Shown here: one piece after another, positions 34,620-42,372 of the stretch
How positions within the stretch are numbered: the first letter of the stretch is position 1
Layout: the number at the start of each line of letters is the position of its first letter
Assembly (NCBI RefSeq): GCF_016808335.1
Contig: NC_053139.1
Coordinates: 14,681,819 to 14,745,818 of the forward strand
Origin: Panicum virgatum
Lineage: Eukaryota > Streptophyta > Magnoliopsida > Poales > Poaceae
DNA length: 64,000 nt
Direction of reading: 5' to 3'
The notes under the pieces: model-generated
What the model was told of the DNA's origin: nothing
Databases searched by the model: none
What the model saw: only the letters and a program-made list of their open reading frames with translations
Program-made: the position numbers and the translations under genes

Positions 34620-35588
34620 TAAAAGACTCTATCTTTAATAATAACAGGTGACTACAATGTTATTTTGTTACCAACTGGAACTAAAGTGTAAACACCAACT
34701 GGTACATAAGCGTAAGACGTCTAAAAAATATATTTCAAACCTATGAGGAGGCCTGCGCGCACACGAAGTCACAAGTCACGCAATTTTTCACACGAAATAT
34801 GCGCGCGTGCAATGCCTCAGATTTCAATAAGGAATCACTTGCCTCGCGTGCAATGCCTCAGATTTCAATAAGGAATCACTTGCCTCACATGTACGTAGCT
34901 TACATACACAGCAGATCGGATTGGAATACAGAGGCTTTCCTTTTGAATTAACCCGTGGAGGATCCTTTACACCAATCAGTACTATAAAAACCTCCTGAGC
35001 TATCCATCCACCATAAATATATGAGTTTGTGTTATCTAGCTTGAGTACGGGGTCCAATTTCCACTGGTATATTTGTGGTGGATGGATGAGGGGTTTTCTA
35101 GTAGTTTGTGTTACCACCAATTTCACAAAATACAGCACAAGTCAAGTTACAATCAGTTCCACAATTGCTCATTTCTTAGGAAACATTATATTCTATACAC
35201 GTCCTTAGTCCATGGAGTAAGATGTTAAGCAAATAACCATTCATTGCCACCACAGTGGCTGTCAGGCAGCCACTGTGCTTACACTACTATACTTTGTGAA
35301 AACAGAGCAAAATTTTACAACGAGAATATGAGACCACTGGGCATGGTCCACGTTCGTCAAAGTGTTCATAATCCCAATATAGCACTGAATATGCAATCCT
35401 ATCTTCCTGGTGGATGCAAATCCATGGCAAGGGATCTTCACGAAAGGTACATAATTCTCAGCAAATCCTAATTTTGTCTTAGCTTTTCACAAATTATTTC
35501 ATCTGTGTTTCTTAATTCCAGGTTTTTGTTGGCAAGTGGAGTAAATGAGTTCCTTGACACTAGAGAAGTAGAGAAATTTGTGAAGTAG
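16546..35588 (+). CDS. Phosphoglucomutase/phosphomannomutase family protein, plastid-type, six exons
   Basis: Exons 16546-17100, 32705-33488, 33615-33814, 34002-34114, 35306-35446 and 35522-35588 join in phase to about 619 residues. The family interconverts hexose 1- and 6-phosphates through a phosphoserine. The active-site Ser is in [11 protein letters not shown] (about residue 189), the metal loop is DTDVDRSG (Asp 343, 345, 347), the sugar loop is [13 protein letters not shown] (about 431) and the phosphate loop is [10 protein letters not shown] (about 568). The first 45-50 residues are Ser/Thr/Arg-rich and low in acid, like a chloroplast transit peptide. ATG 16546 is the first ATG in frame. 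The diverged phosphate loop and TASHLP indicate the plant-specific subfamily rather than classical PGM, so the substrate is uncertain. Intron 1 is 15.6 kb. Confidence 0.9.
17101..17817 (+). other. PGM intron 1, segment before the CACTA insertion
   Basis: No gene is visible. A run of C with CA repeats lies at about 17298-17327. The short frame 17632-17967 runs across the CACTA border and has no domain. Confidence 0.6.
17815..17817. repeat. CACTA target-site duplication, left copy (GGA)
   Basis: GGA precedes CACTACTACAGAA at 17818 and recurs at 29747-29749 after the right terminus. CACTA elements make 3-bp duplications. Confidence 0.85.
17860..18030. repeat. CACTA subterminal repeats, left end
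   Basis: Several direct and inverted copies of a TTTTGTCCCGG-type motif with AACCGGGAC complements occur here. In CACTA elements such subterminal motifs bind the accessory transposase protein. Confidence 0.8.
18149..18339. mobile_element. hAT-type MITE inside the CACTA element
   Basis: This 191-bp element has termini CAGTGTTCTAAAAAAC and, inverted, CAAGGTTCTAAAAAAC. It is flanked by a perfect 8-bp duplication CACATATA (18141-18148 and 18340-18347), as expected for hAT. The related CACTA fragment at 37309-38679 lacks it. It contains several CGTTTAATC phrases. Confidence 0.85.
18340..18620. repeat. AT-rich microsatellite tracts in the CACTA 3' region
   Basis: Multiple (TA)n and (CATA)n runs lie between the hAT MITE and the stop codon of the second CACTA gene at 18606. 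Confidence 0.7.
18606..22409 (-). pseudogene. CACTA second gene: Transposase_24 (Ptta/En/Spm) plus Ulp1-like peptidase
   Basis: Exon 1 starts near 22315 ([20 protein letters not shown]). After an intron, 22050-20978 encodes [37 protein letters not shown] and the Transposase_24 signature RTWFYGHGG ... [15 protein letters not shown] ... YIESYRSQ. Next come a Pro/Ser linker and the 20887 frame ([22 protein letters not shown] block), a basic linker (20310-19591), then a C48 (Ulp1-like) domain with [24 protein letters not shown] and [18 protein letters not shown], giving His, Asp, Gln and Cys. The last exon ends DNIRVYM at 18606. A TAG at about 20980 and a TAA in RNPEQ*ENLL break the frame. Confidence 0.8.
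22410..23180. other. AT-rich noncoding stretch inside the CACTA element
   Basis: No gene is visible. It lies upstream of the second CACTA gene on the minus strand and may hold its promoter. The frame 22635-22859 has no domain. Confidence 0.5.
23190..23800. other. GC-rich block with inverted GTCCCGG motifs inside the CACTA element
   Basis: An abrupt GC-rich island of CGGCG/GGAGG text ends with TTTTGTCCCGGGACAAAAGG (23687-23706) and CCCGGGTGGATCTACCACCCGGG-like palindromes near 23746-23770. The motifs match the subterminal repeats of the element but sit in its middle. It may be an old nested end or an internal promoter region. Frames on both strands are compositional. Confidence 0.5.
24416..27765 (-). 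pseudogene. CACTA TNP2-type transposase, broken
   Basis: The order is that of plant CACTA transposases. A Transpos_assoc domain opens it (27765: [30 protein letters not shown]). The tnp2 core follows (26835-26100: [55 protein letters not shown]). DUF4218 ([19 protein letters not shown]) and DUF4216 ([26 protein letters not shown]) come next, then a tail to 24416. The catalytic Asp of SMDG is kept. Lesions: a frameshift near 27510, Trp-to-stop changes near 27060 and 26870, a TAG at 26494-26496 and a frameshift near 24660. Confidence 0.88.
27766..27981. other. AT-rich gap between CACTA ORFs
   Basis: Short noncoding stretch upstream of the transposase start on the minus strand. Nothing further is seen. 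Confidence 0.5.
27982..28290 (-). CDS. Small CACTA-encoded protein, 102 aa, unknown function
   Basis: It begins [20 protein letters not shown], has a predicted helix [20 protein letters not shown] and an acidic [11 protein letters not shown] segment, and ends in a Pro/Ser tail. It lies upstream of the transposase on the same strand, inside the CACTA element, where a short leader gene or a first exon of the transposase is common. The function is unknown. Confidence 0.45.
   Translation of the reverse strand: MASAAGGSGAGGGDRCPSGEKGTTRVGRRSIKPSVFHRAALRYLEKEYRECMARGEEPPFDLEDLLRRYGSSPPNSDVSAPPSSSAPARNPLEHSVFQCKDG
28291..29260. other. AT-rich 5' region of the CACTA element
   Basis: No supported gene. 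The minus-strand frame 28594-28836 has no recognisable domain. The stretch leads to the subterminal repeats and probably holds the transposase promoter. Confidence 0.5.
29400..29720. repeat. CACTA subterminal repeats, right end
   Basis: About ten alternating direct and inverted copies of TTTTGTCCCGGTTGG/CCAACCGGGACAAAA lie here, up to the terminus at 29746. Frames on both strands are repeat artefacts (PGW..GTK..). Confidence 0.9.
29785..30037 (-). mobile_element. tRNA-derived SINE in PGM intron 1
   Basis: Reading on the minus strand, the head has a pol III A box (TAGCTTGGTTGG, 30025-30014) and B box (GGGTTCGATTCCC, 29982-29970). The body is GC-rich and the tail ends in a T run. A perfect 14-bp duplication GCAAATTAGTCTAA flanks it (29771-29784 and 30038-30051), typical of LINE-mediated insertion. 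It lies 38 bp past the CACTA end. Confidence 0.88.
30288..30451. mobile_element. MITE-like inverted-repeat element in PGM intron 1
   Basis: GCCTGATTGGTT near 30289 pairs with AACCAATCAGAC ending at 30450. The interior is AT-rich with CCAACATTTTGGC-type phrases. No convincing target duplication was seen, so the superfamily is open. Confidence 0.6.
30452..31975. other. PGM intron 1, unassigned repeats
   Basis: No gene. Around 30580-30660 is a GGACTAATTCTGCTATTTTGGC phrase resembling one arm of the Mutator-like repeats at 52450-53170. Frames 31348-31581 (+) and 31588-31899 (-) have no domain. Confidence 0.4.
31979..32612. mobile_element. Possible Stowaway-like repeat in PGM intron 1
   Basis: TACACCCTCTGTTACATAAA at the left is partly complementary to ATTATGGGATGGAGTGAGTA at the right, similar to Stowaway (Tc1/mariner MITE) ends. 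The 630-bp length is long for this family and the termini are diverged. Confidence 0.35.
32705..33488 (+). CDS. PGM-family gene exon 2
   Basis: It follows the acceptor CTGTTGCAG and encodes the active-site serine loop, the metal-binding loop and the sugar-specificity loop. The donor is GATGATG|GTGGGT, phase 1. It is GC-rich, and the long antisense frames are shadows of codon bias. Confidence 0.9.
33615..33814 (+). CDS. PGM-family gene exon 3
   Basis: The acceptor GTGAAG joins exon 2 to give [14 protein letters not shown]. It encodes the start of domain 4 up to FKNYIQ; the donor is CCAG|GTAAAT. The intron before it is 126 bp. Confidence 0.88.
34002..34114 (+). CDS. PGM-family gene exon 4
   Basis: The acceptor GCATATTAG is followed by [20 protein letters not shown] and DVDAYMY. 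The donor is TACAG|GTATAT, phase 2. Reading upstream of the acceptor meets a stop, which supports the splice choice. Confidence 0.85.
34263..34645. mobile_element. Stowaway-like repeat expanded by microsatellites, PGM intron 4
   Basis: CTCCATCCGTCCCAAATTAT at 34268 is a Stowaway-type end. ATTATTAAAGATAGAGTCTT near 34353-34375 is inverted near 34620-34643. Between the arms are a second copy of the end-like text at about 34394 and a long CATA/TA microsatellite. Confidence 0.6.
34450..34616. repeat. (CATA)n-(TA)n compound microsatellite
   Basis: About 26 uninterrupted units of CATA/ATAC run from about 34450 to 34554, followed by about 30 TA units to 34616. Frames here (poly YVCM, poly TYIH) are artefacts. 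Confidence 0.95.
34804..34885. repeat. Tandem duplication, 41-bp unit x2
   Basis: CGCGTGCAATGCCTCAGATT and the following 21 bases are repeated exactly or nearly so at 34804-34844 and 34845-34885. Confidence 0.9.
34979..35105. mobile_element. MITE-like inverted repeat, PGM intron 4
   Basis: TATCCATCCACCATAAATAT near 35001-35020 is complementary to ATATTTGTGGTGGATGGATG near 35069-35088, and the outer arms (AAAACCTC / GGGGTTTT) also pair. The small size and AT-rich loop fit a MITE. The target duplication is not clear. Confidence 0.6.
35306..35446 (+). CDS. PGM-family gene exon 5
   Basis: The acceptor GAAAACAG joins exon 4 to give [15 protein letters not shown]. It carries [17 protein letters not shown], the phosphate-binding region of this subfamily, and ends ARDLHER. 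The donor is GAAAG|GTACAT, phase 2. Confidence 0.9.
35522..35588 (+). CDS. PGM-family gene exon 6 and stop
   Basis: The acceptor TTAATTCCAG is followed by [19 protein letters not shown] and a TAG at 35586-35588. The C-terminus looks complete for the family. Confidence 0.88.
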
Positions 35589-35763
35589 AGCTTTGTAATC
35601 AATAGATTTGTATAATGTACATATAGATCCTAGGTGGAAGAAAAAGTCACCATATATAGTTGGGAAAATCTAGCACTCCAGCTATTACATTATTCGTGTA
35701 TCCTTGTATATAGAATTGTACAGAGGAGGGGAGGGGGGATGAGGTTGACTGGGAAGGAGGCAT

Positions 35764-37228
35764 CACTACTACGAAAAGGGTTTGTAGGGACGGGTGAAAA
35801 TCCATTTTAGGGGCGGGTACCACACCTGCTCCTGCTTTCCATAGCTAAAAATAGTCGTTTGCAGACCGGCCCCTGAAAATGCATTTAAAGGGGCAGGCCA
35901 ACCCCTCACCTGCCTCTAGAAATCGATTTGTAGGGGCCGGTCACCCCCCACCCGCCCCTACAAATCGGTTTCCAGCGCCCCTGGAAATACCTAGCCTGCC
36001 GAAAAATTAACAATTTGAATTTGAATTTTTTTATTATGTTTCCCGCTACTTTTTATAATTTGGATTCCCGCCAATTTTGAGCTATCAATCTAGTTCACGA
36101 TTGCATGCCATAGTGATCGATATGAAATACGTTTCATAAAATACAAATAATGACATATGCAAAATTACATCATATGGAAATAAAACACACACATATATGT
36201 CATTACATATCATTATTATAGTACATCATTAAAATTGAAACTCGAATGCATGTTTTTTCCTATATACCAACGGTACTAGAGGAGGCACGATGCTGCTTCT
36301 TCTCCCACTCACGAAGACAAAGATATTTAGACTCCTTTGCTAATTCATGTTATTTATTATAAAATGTGCCCCTTGGGTCGATCACTTCATGCATAATGAA
36401 ACGACATAAATCGGTGACTACGTGTAGAAGTTCTCTCCCATGAAGTTGCCCCTCGTGCCATGTTGGATGGTCCTACAATTAATGAGAATCCATGGAGAAA
36501 TTAAGCAAGTGTTAGATATACGAAAAAATAATGTAACACATGTACATCTAACCCTAATAAAGAGTAGTCCCTTACACATTCAGGATTAGTTGTTTATCTC
36601 GCTTGCACCCTAAGATGGTCGCACATGTAATACCTGCAGTACCCAGGATTAGCAGGTTGCTTGTGGCTTGGGAAGTTTGTGCGTAGAGACATTTCTGTTT
36701 TTTTCTTGTTGTGTGAGCACTTGCTGGTAAGCCCTGTTTTGAAAAGGAAGAAATCAGAAGTTAGTTTAAATGCATACTTGTATGGAAAAAATTGCATGAT
36801 GACGTATGGAGAATAATAAGTTCACTAACATTCTGAGGATGAATATGAAATCTTTGTATGTGCTCTTTGACCAATCCAAAGAGTCCAATACGAGGACTCT
36901 TCCAAGCTTCGGTTGTAGCACAAAAGCAATCCAGTGATTTATGCAAAAATATTATATACGATTTTTAGCTATATGGATCAGAGCAAGTGCATATTGTAAC
37001 AAATGATTGAGATTGCACGTACTTGATGTTGTATGGTACAAATATGCAATCAGCCACATCTTCCCATTCTCGCATCATCTTTGATATGTAGAATGCAACA
37101 CTTGTCATGGCATCTTTGTGAAGCTTTTTTTCTTCCTCAACTTCTCCTTAGGCATTTGACTGTCCTTGAACGCATCATTGTTGTCCTCCCACGTACTTGG
37201 CCCGTTGTGCCTGGCCTCGCAAATAACT
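35764..37228 (-). mobile_element. 3'-end fragment of a second CACTA family
   Basis: CACTACTACGAAAAGGG begins at 35764, followed by subterminal GGGGCGGG/CACCCGCCCC repeats unlike those of the intronic element. Minus-strand coding remnants include PGYCRYYMCDHLRVQAR (36797-36594), which resembles the Cys region of CACTA Ulp1-like proteins, and GPSTWEDNNDAFKD (37299-37105). No matching 5' terminus was found. It starts 176 bp past the PGM stop codon. Confidence 0.7.
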
Positions 37229-37308
37229 AGTGTTGGGGTTTTTTTCCCGAACAGACGAGAGATGAGATAGAGTGAGGAGAGAGCAAGCCAAGTGAGCAAA
37301 TGTTTTTT

Positions 37309-38206
37309 TTACAACTTTGCGTGAGTGATTCCTTCCGTCTAACTCTTTCTATTCTGTAATCAAATTGTTTAAACCTTAACTACCAAGAACTGCCTCCGTA
37401 TAATTTTGCAGTGAACACTGGTTCCTAATTGTCATAATTCCCGAGAAAAGCCTACTCGTGGTTATGGACTCATTGAGGAGACCTCCAGAACAATACGAAA
37501 ATCTTCTTAACATGATGAAAAAGTAATTCTACCACTACTCCGTCGATGACTAATAATTTGGATCACTTTGTTACTTGACTATAATTGTTCTAATCTTGCA
37601 CAGGATTTGGAAAGAATTCACTAAAAATCATCGCAAATTTGACAAGGAATTGAAGATCAAGACAGATTTTGCGGTACACACTTGGATGATTTGTTGCACG
37701 ATTCATTAGTTTTATTATATATTCATGTAAATATCTAATAATTTCTTCTCTCTTAAAGTGTATGAGGCAGAAACAAGGCACTAATTTATGCGCATACTAT
37801 GTATGCAAGAACATCCATGGTCTGGTAGGTCCTCCAAAGGGCTAGACAGATTGGGAGGAGGAAGTAAGTAAAAAACTCGTTAATATTCGAACTCGTATTT
37901 TAATTAGTCGAAATTAATTATCCCCTTTTCCATAGGTCGAGGAGATGCACGATAAACTCATACCGGAGGAAAAGATTATGGCGATTCAAGAACAATTCTC
38001 CGGATTTATTGTTGAGCAAGTCATCGATCCAAAAGGCGAATTCTTCTATGATGGAATATCTAATATTGACAATCGCAGCAAATATGATAATATACGCGTA
38101 TATATGTAATTAAGAATGAATATACCTATGTAAATATATATGTGTGTGTATGTATTAAATTTCTATTTATGAGTATGTATGTATTATATATATAAGCACT
38201 CCAATA

Positions 38207-38238
<32 letters not shown>

Positions 38239-38309
38239 ATATATATATATATTTATATAATATTGGTCCTAGACATTTTCATATGTAAAGGAATTCACAT
38301 GTATAGATA

Positions 38310-38369
<60 letters not shown>

Positions 38370-38679
38370 GAGATCATACACACTGAATTCCAATACATAA
38401 GTTTAATTGAAATGCAAAAGTATAATTGAAATAGAAAAAGAATTGAGAAAAGGAAAACATGAAAAAAAGGGACGTTGTGTCCCGGTTGGTAACACTAACC
38501 GAGACAAAAGGTCCTCTTTTGTCCCGGTTGCCAGACCCGGGACAAAAGATCCTCTTTTGTCCCGGTTGCCAGACCCGGGACAAAAGGGCACCCTTTTGTC
38601 CCGGAATGGCGTTCCCGGTTGGGAAACCGGGACAACAGGGGTTTCCCAACCGGGACAAATCAACGTTTTTGTAGTAGTG
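37309..38679 (+). mobile_element. 3'-end fragment of the same CACTA family as the intronic element
   Basis: From ACAACTTTGCGTGAGTGATT (37310) to GTAGTAGTG (38679) it matches the intronic copy (19407 down to 17818, inverted). It includes the Ulp1-like exons ([33 protein letters not shown]) and TTTTGTCCCGGTTG subterminal repeats. It lacks the 191-bp hAT MITE. Its terminus abuts the last branching-enzyme exon. The 5' part is missing. Confidence 0.85.
38179..38365. repeat. TA/GT microsatellites in the CACTA fragment
   Basis: (TA)n and (GT)n runs near 38202-38250 and 38308-38366 correspond to the AT tracts of the intronic copy. Confidence 0.85.
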
Positions 38680-38702
38680 AGAATTCGAACTAACTTGTAA
38701 AC
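38680..38702 (-). CDS. Branching-enzyme-like last exon, native part
   Basis: After the acceptor TATTTGCAG the codons read VYKLVRI plus CT of a Leu codon, then the CACTA terminus begins at 38679. Family members end shortly after this point, so only about two native residues and the stop codon are displaced. Confidence 0.8.
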
Positions 38703-38773
38703 CTGCAAATACATGGGCCTTTTAGAAGATACATGTATCATATATTCTACAAAGGACTAGCATATGTACCCAC

Positions 38774-38828
38774 CTGAGCACTTCTAAGTGATAATGACAA
38801 TTCCAAGGAGTTGCGGCAACCGTCAACC
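38774..38828 (-). CDS. Branching-enzyme-like exon (VDGCRNSLELSLSLRSAQ)
   Basis: Acceptor TTCTTATAG, donor CTCAG|GTGGGT, phase 1 in and 0 out. It is the penultimate exon in the window, 55 bp. Confidence 0.82.
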
Positions 38829-38948
38829 CTATAAGAAAGTAAAACTGGTTAGACTATCCATGAACTAAGGCACTTACATGCGAATAACAAAAAGATAAAA
38901 GAAAACATCCACACAGAAGGGAAATTATTAGAGTAATGCAAATAACAC

Positions 38949-39034
38949 CTTTTGTCACAGGTCCTCCTCACATATTGACTACTCTTGAGCTCTCCCCGTC
39001 CACCATATTTAGTTTCATCCGTGTTCAAGATGAG
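38949..39034 (-). CDS. Branching-enzyme-like exon (LILNTDETKYGGRG)
   Basis: Acceptor TTTGGCCAG, donor CAAAAG|GTGTTA, phase 0 in and 2 out. The NTDETKYGG segment matches the C-terminal beta domain of branching enzymes (NSDExxFGG class). Confidence 0.85.
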
Positions 39035-39355
39035 CTGGCCAAATAAAAACATAATATCTCAGTCCTGATTACACAAATCTATGAAGTGAAAGCATATAAA
39101 ATTACAAAAAAAAAACTAGGAATTTGCTTGTTCTGAAAGTACACAATATCCTTCAACATGAGGAATGCAACCACTAGCACACGAAGGCATGATTCAGTGA
39201 AGTCAGATCAGATTTAAGTAGAAATTGTGTAGTTGTTATTGTTCAGTTTGTATAGATATTTTTCTAGAACACGCAGGAAAGCTGCGTGTATTTGCATTAA
39301 TAGGAAAAAAAATCGTTCGATTACATGCCGACTCCACAGCTTGGTTAGTTCTTTT

Positions 39356-39995
39356 TAAATGTGCGCCTAGAACAGGTCTACCCTTCTAAGCACCTCACAG
39401 CAACAGGCCTCCTAGTGCCTTTGCCCCAGCCTGGATCCAAAGGTGAGCCAGCTCGGTCACGTCTTGGACCACCAACGTGTCCTCGGCTGGCCGCTGTCAA
39501 ACACACACCAGTTGCGAAGCATCCAAATGGACCAGGCCGTGAGGAACACAAGCGAGTTGAAACCTTTACGCTGGCCGCTAGGGCTTCAGCAATCGACGCG
39601 ACGCCTTCCGCCACCATCTCTGGCCTCATGTTGAGAGGGGGCAAGCAGTTGGAAGCCCGCCCTGCCGAGGGACTCCACCCAGACTTGTCGCACCACCAAA
39701 CTCTTGTCCGTCCTCGAGCGCGGACCTCACAGAACCCGAGTAGGAATCGACTCTGGTGCCCGTCACCATGCAGATGCTCCCTCGCCGAGCGATCAGGATC
39801 CCACCTCTATGCCCGACATGCAGGACGCCGGGAGGGTAACGAACTGATCAAACTCAGTGCCTAACGTGGACGGAAGCATCGCCGATGTTACAAACGCCAA
39901 TTCGCTCCTAAAGGCAAATTATGTCGCCCGCACAAAATTACGCCGCGCCTACGATTAAGGCCACGAGCATTCCAGAATAACACACTTGATAAATT
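39356..39995 (-). pseudogene. LINE ORF2 remnant: endonuclease start fused to RT tail
   Basis: SSVLFWNARGLNRRRG opens the apurinic endonuclease-like domain and FDQFVTLPA continues it. The catalytic core and the whole RT palm are absent. The sequence resumes in the zf-RVT/C-terminal part (GRAGFQLLAPSQHEARDGG, AWSIWMLRNWCVFDS). It cannot encode an active enzyme. Confidence 0.65.
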
Positions 39996-40029
39996 CATTG
40001 ATAACACAATTTAGACAACTAGTACAAGC

Positions 40030-41400
40030 CCTGCACCAAAGGTTTACAGAGCCACACAGAGCACATGGTCTGGCTCTGCCAGCCCATCAGGAGCCGATCA
40101 CACAAACATTGCTGCCAAGGCTGTGATTTGCTCCGGCACCAGCAGCTTCAAGAAGAGCCTTGCGTAATCATCGAGTGCCTTCGCAGTGACGTGCTCCTGC
40201 TCCCCCAACACCCCAAACTTGCGCTGAGATTGGCCTGTGCACGCTTGGTGGCCGGCGGTGCTGACCGGCAAGCGTTCTTCGCGATTTGAGATCGGCATTC
40301 ATCGCCCGGTGCAGCTCCATCTCCGCTTAGACGATGCTCGTCGAACGGTCCAGGATGCACAGCTCCCTCTCAAGGTGCTGCGATAGGTGTCCATCTTCCC
40401 CGTCTTCCACCGATGCTGGGTGCATGGTGTTCACCACGATAGGGTTCCCCAGGCAGTGCAATTGCCCTATCGAACGACGCCACGATCGAATGGGCCAGCG
40501 CACCCTCAGATGCTGCTTAGATGCCGGGGGGTAGCGACCCCGCCGTGGAGGTTGGCCCTTTCCCGACCAATCCCCGCGTACTGCCGAATGGACGAGCACC
40601 GCTAGCTCGCCACAGCACACCGACGAAGATCGGCTCCACCCAGTGCATCAATACGTCAGCCGCGCGGCCACGCTCCATCAGTCCAGCATGGCCGAGGACG
40701 AGCGCTACCTCTTCTTGGGCGGCGGGTCGCACTACCTGGGCACCTCCACCCCGGAAGGCGCCGCCTTGGCCGTGGGTCACGCCGCATGGGCACTTCCTCC
40801 TCGGAAGGCGCCGCCTTTGGAGGCAGTTGACGCGGCCAACTACAGTTGCGGGTCATGTGCCCTAGCTCGTGGCTGCGATGGCACCTAGACGAGCTCCAAC
40901 AATGGGCGCGATGATGGTCACGCGCGAGACAACTGAAGCAACAGTCGCGCAGCTCATCAGGAATCGCACTGATAGTGCGCCGCGGAGCGAAGCACCTCCG
41001 CCGCTCCCGTCAGGTCAGGACCTTGTGCCACCCCCTTCCTCCATGGGAGAGGGATCCACACGGTGGGCCTCCGTGAGGATGTTACAATATGATGGCGCCG
41101 GGGCAAGATCCTTCACCAGAGCGGGGCTGTCGTCGCGCCAGCGGAGGAACTTGCTTCGGCCCGGTGGGATAAAAGGGGCCGCCAGGGGGGAGAGCAGCGA
41201 GGCGCTCGACCTGGGGACTGACGGCAGAGAAGTATGTAGGGCCGGAGTGGAGGCCAGCGTTGCCGAGGACGTCGGAGAGGTGGGTGTTTCGGGGGTGGCC
41301 GCCGTGCTTGGGGCGAGCTCCGGCATGGGTTGGCGATGAGCGCCGCGGGAGGAGCAGAGGGAGCAGAGGAAGACTAGTGTTATAGATAGAGTTATTTGGC
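40030..41400 (-). pseudogene. LINE ORF1 (nucleic-acid-binding, zinc knuckles), broken
   Basis: Pieces lie in several frames: a Ser/Pro-rich N-terminus with FIPPGRSKF, one intact CCHC knuckle and a second in which one Cys is replaced by Ser, and the C-terminal helix EHVTAKALDDYARLFLKLL. Frameshifts prevent a continuous product. ORF1 proteins of plant L1 elements bind the element RNA. Confidence 0.65.
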
Positions 41401-42367
41401 ACAATTGGCCAACATGCCAAGATCGGCGTCTACTTCGACTTCACCTCCCTCGACTATGTTTGGCTCAGGTTCTTCGCCATCTACTTCATTCTTCATCAAC
41501 CATTTTCCACCTTAGTCGACTATCTTTGGCTCGAGGGGCTCACCATCTATTTCAGCTTTGTCAACAGTATTGCATGCACAACCGTCGGCGGTGACTACTT
41601 TGACTTACTGCGAAGTATCACTACCAGCCCATCCTACTCACAACACCAGCAAAGTGGTGCTACCACGGTCATCATGGAGAACCAATTCACCCCGAAAGAA
41701 GTCCTCCACTACCTCTATTAGTTCAATCAAATTACCCTTCAAAACAAAGTTCAATCAAGTTCCACATGTAGCAAGCCTAATGCAATGACTCTCGAGAAGA
41801 AAAGGGAATAGACACAACAAAAACAACAAACGGAGAGAGACCTGCAGCAGTATGGGCAGTGCTAGAGTGTGAGCACAAGGCCTTCCGGTTGTACCTCTCG
41901 AGCATGGTGATGCATGGAGGCAAGTTGGCAAGTTGAGCATGAAGATTGGGTGACAGTTGTGGCACGGCATGGTGAGCATGAAGGTATGTGAGTGCAAGGC
42001 CAACGCAGATGTAGCATCAATGCATTAGGCCGGCAGTGAGCCACCGCAACATGTATTGTTTTTCTTTAAGAACAGTGGAGGAGTTTTGCAAAAGATTGTA
42101 ACATTGTGTTGTGATTATCAGAGGAGTAGGGGATCATCAGGAGGTGGCATTAAATATGATGAAAAAAAGCCAATATAAATGCTCAATGAGATAAGAGACT
42201 AAAAGAGGGAGCTGTGGCTGAGTTGCATATGCTTGCATGCATGTAGCTATGCATAATGGAAGACATGCAGCACTAGGTGTGCCGTGATCACTGGGCTGTT
42301 GCCAATAATCAAGAAAGAGTGCGACACAGGATAGTCCTCCATGTGTAAGACGCTGGCCGAGTGATCG
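41401..42367. other. Branching-enzyme intron, unassigned
   Basis: No gene or repeat with clear ends. Frames at 41558-41788 (+) and 41755-42044 (-) have no domain. Confidence 0.5.
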
Positions 42368-42372
42368 ATGAC

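Larger units (their letters stand above)
39256..41400 (-). mobile_element. L1-type LINE, internally deleted, in branching-enzyme intron
   Basis: On the minus strand: ORF1 start with AAPFIPPGRSKFLRWRDDS (about 41200), two zinc knuckles (CFSCLARDHHRAHC and CHRSHELGHMTRNC, about 40945-40850) and an ORF1 C-terminal motif (AKALDDYARLFLKLL, about 40160). ORF2 opens with an endonuclease start (VLFWNARGLN, about 39985). A jump near 39690 leads to the reverse-transcriptase C-terminal tail (NSLVFLTAWSIWMLRN, about 39555). The 3' UTR holds an ACACGCAGCTTTCCTGCGTG stem shared with other grass LINEs (39269-39290). Confidence 0.8.

Noticed and set aside
34357..34651. Reading frames of repeated YVCM and TYIH residues
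   Set aside because: They are simple translations of the CATA/TA microsatellite.
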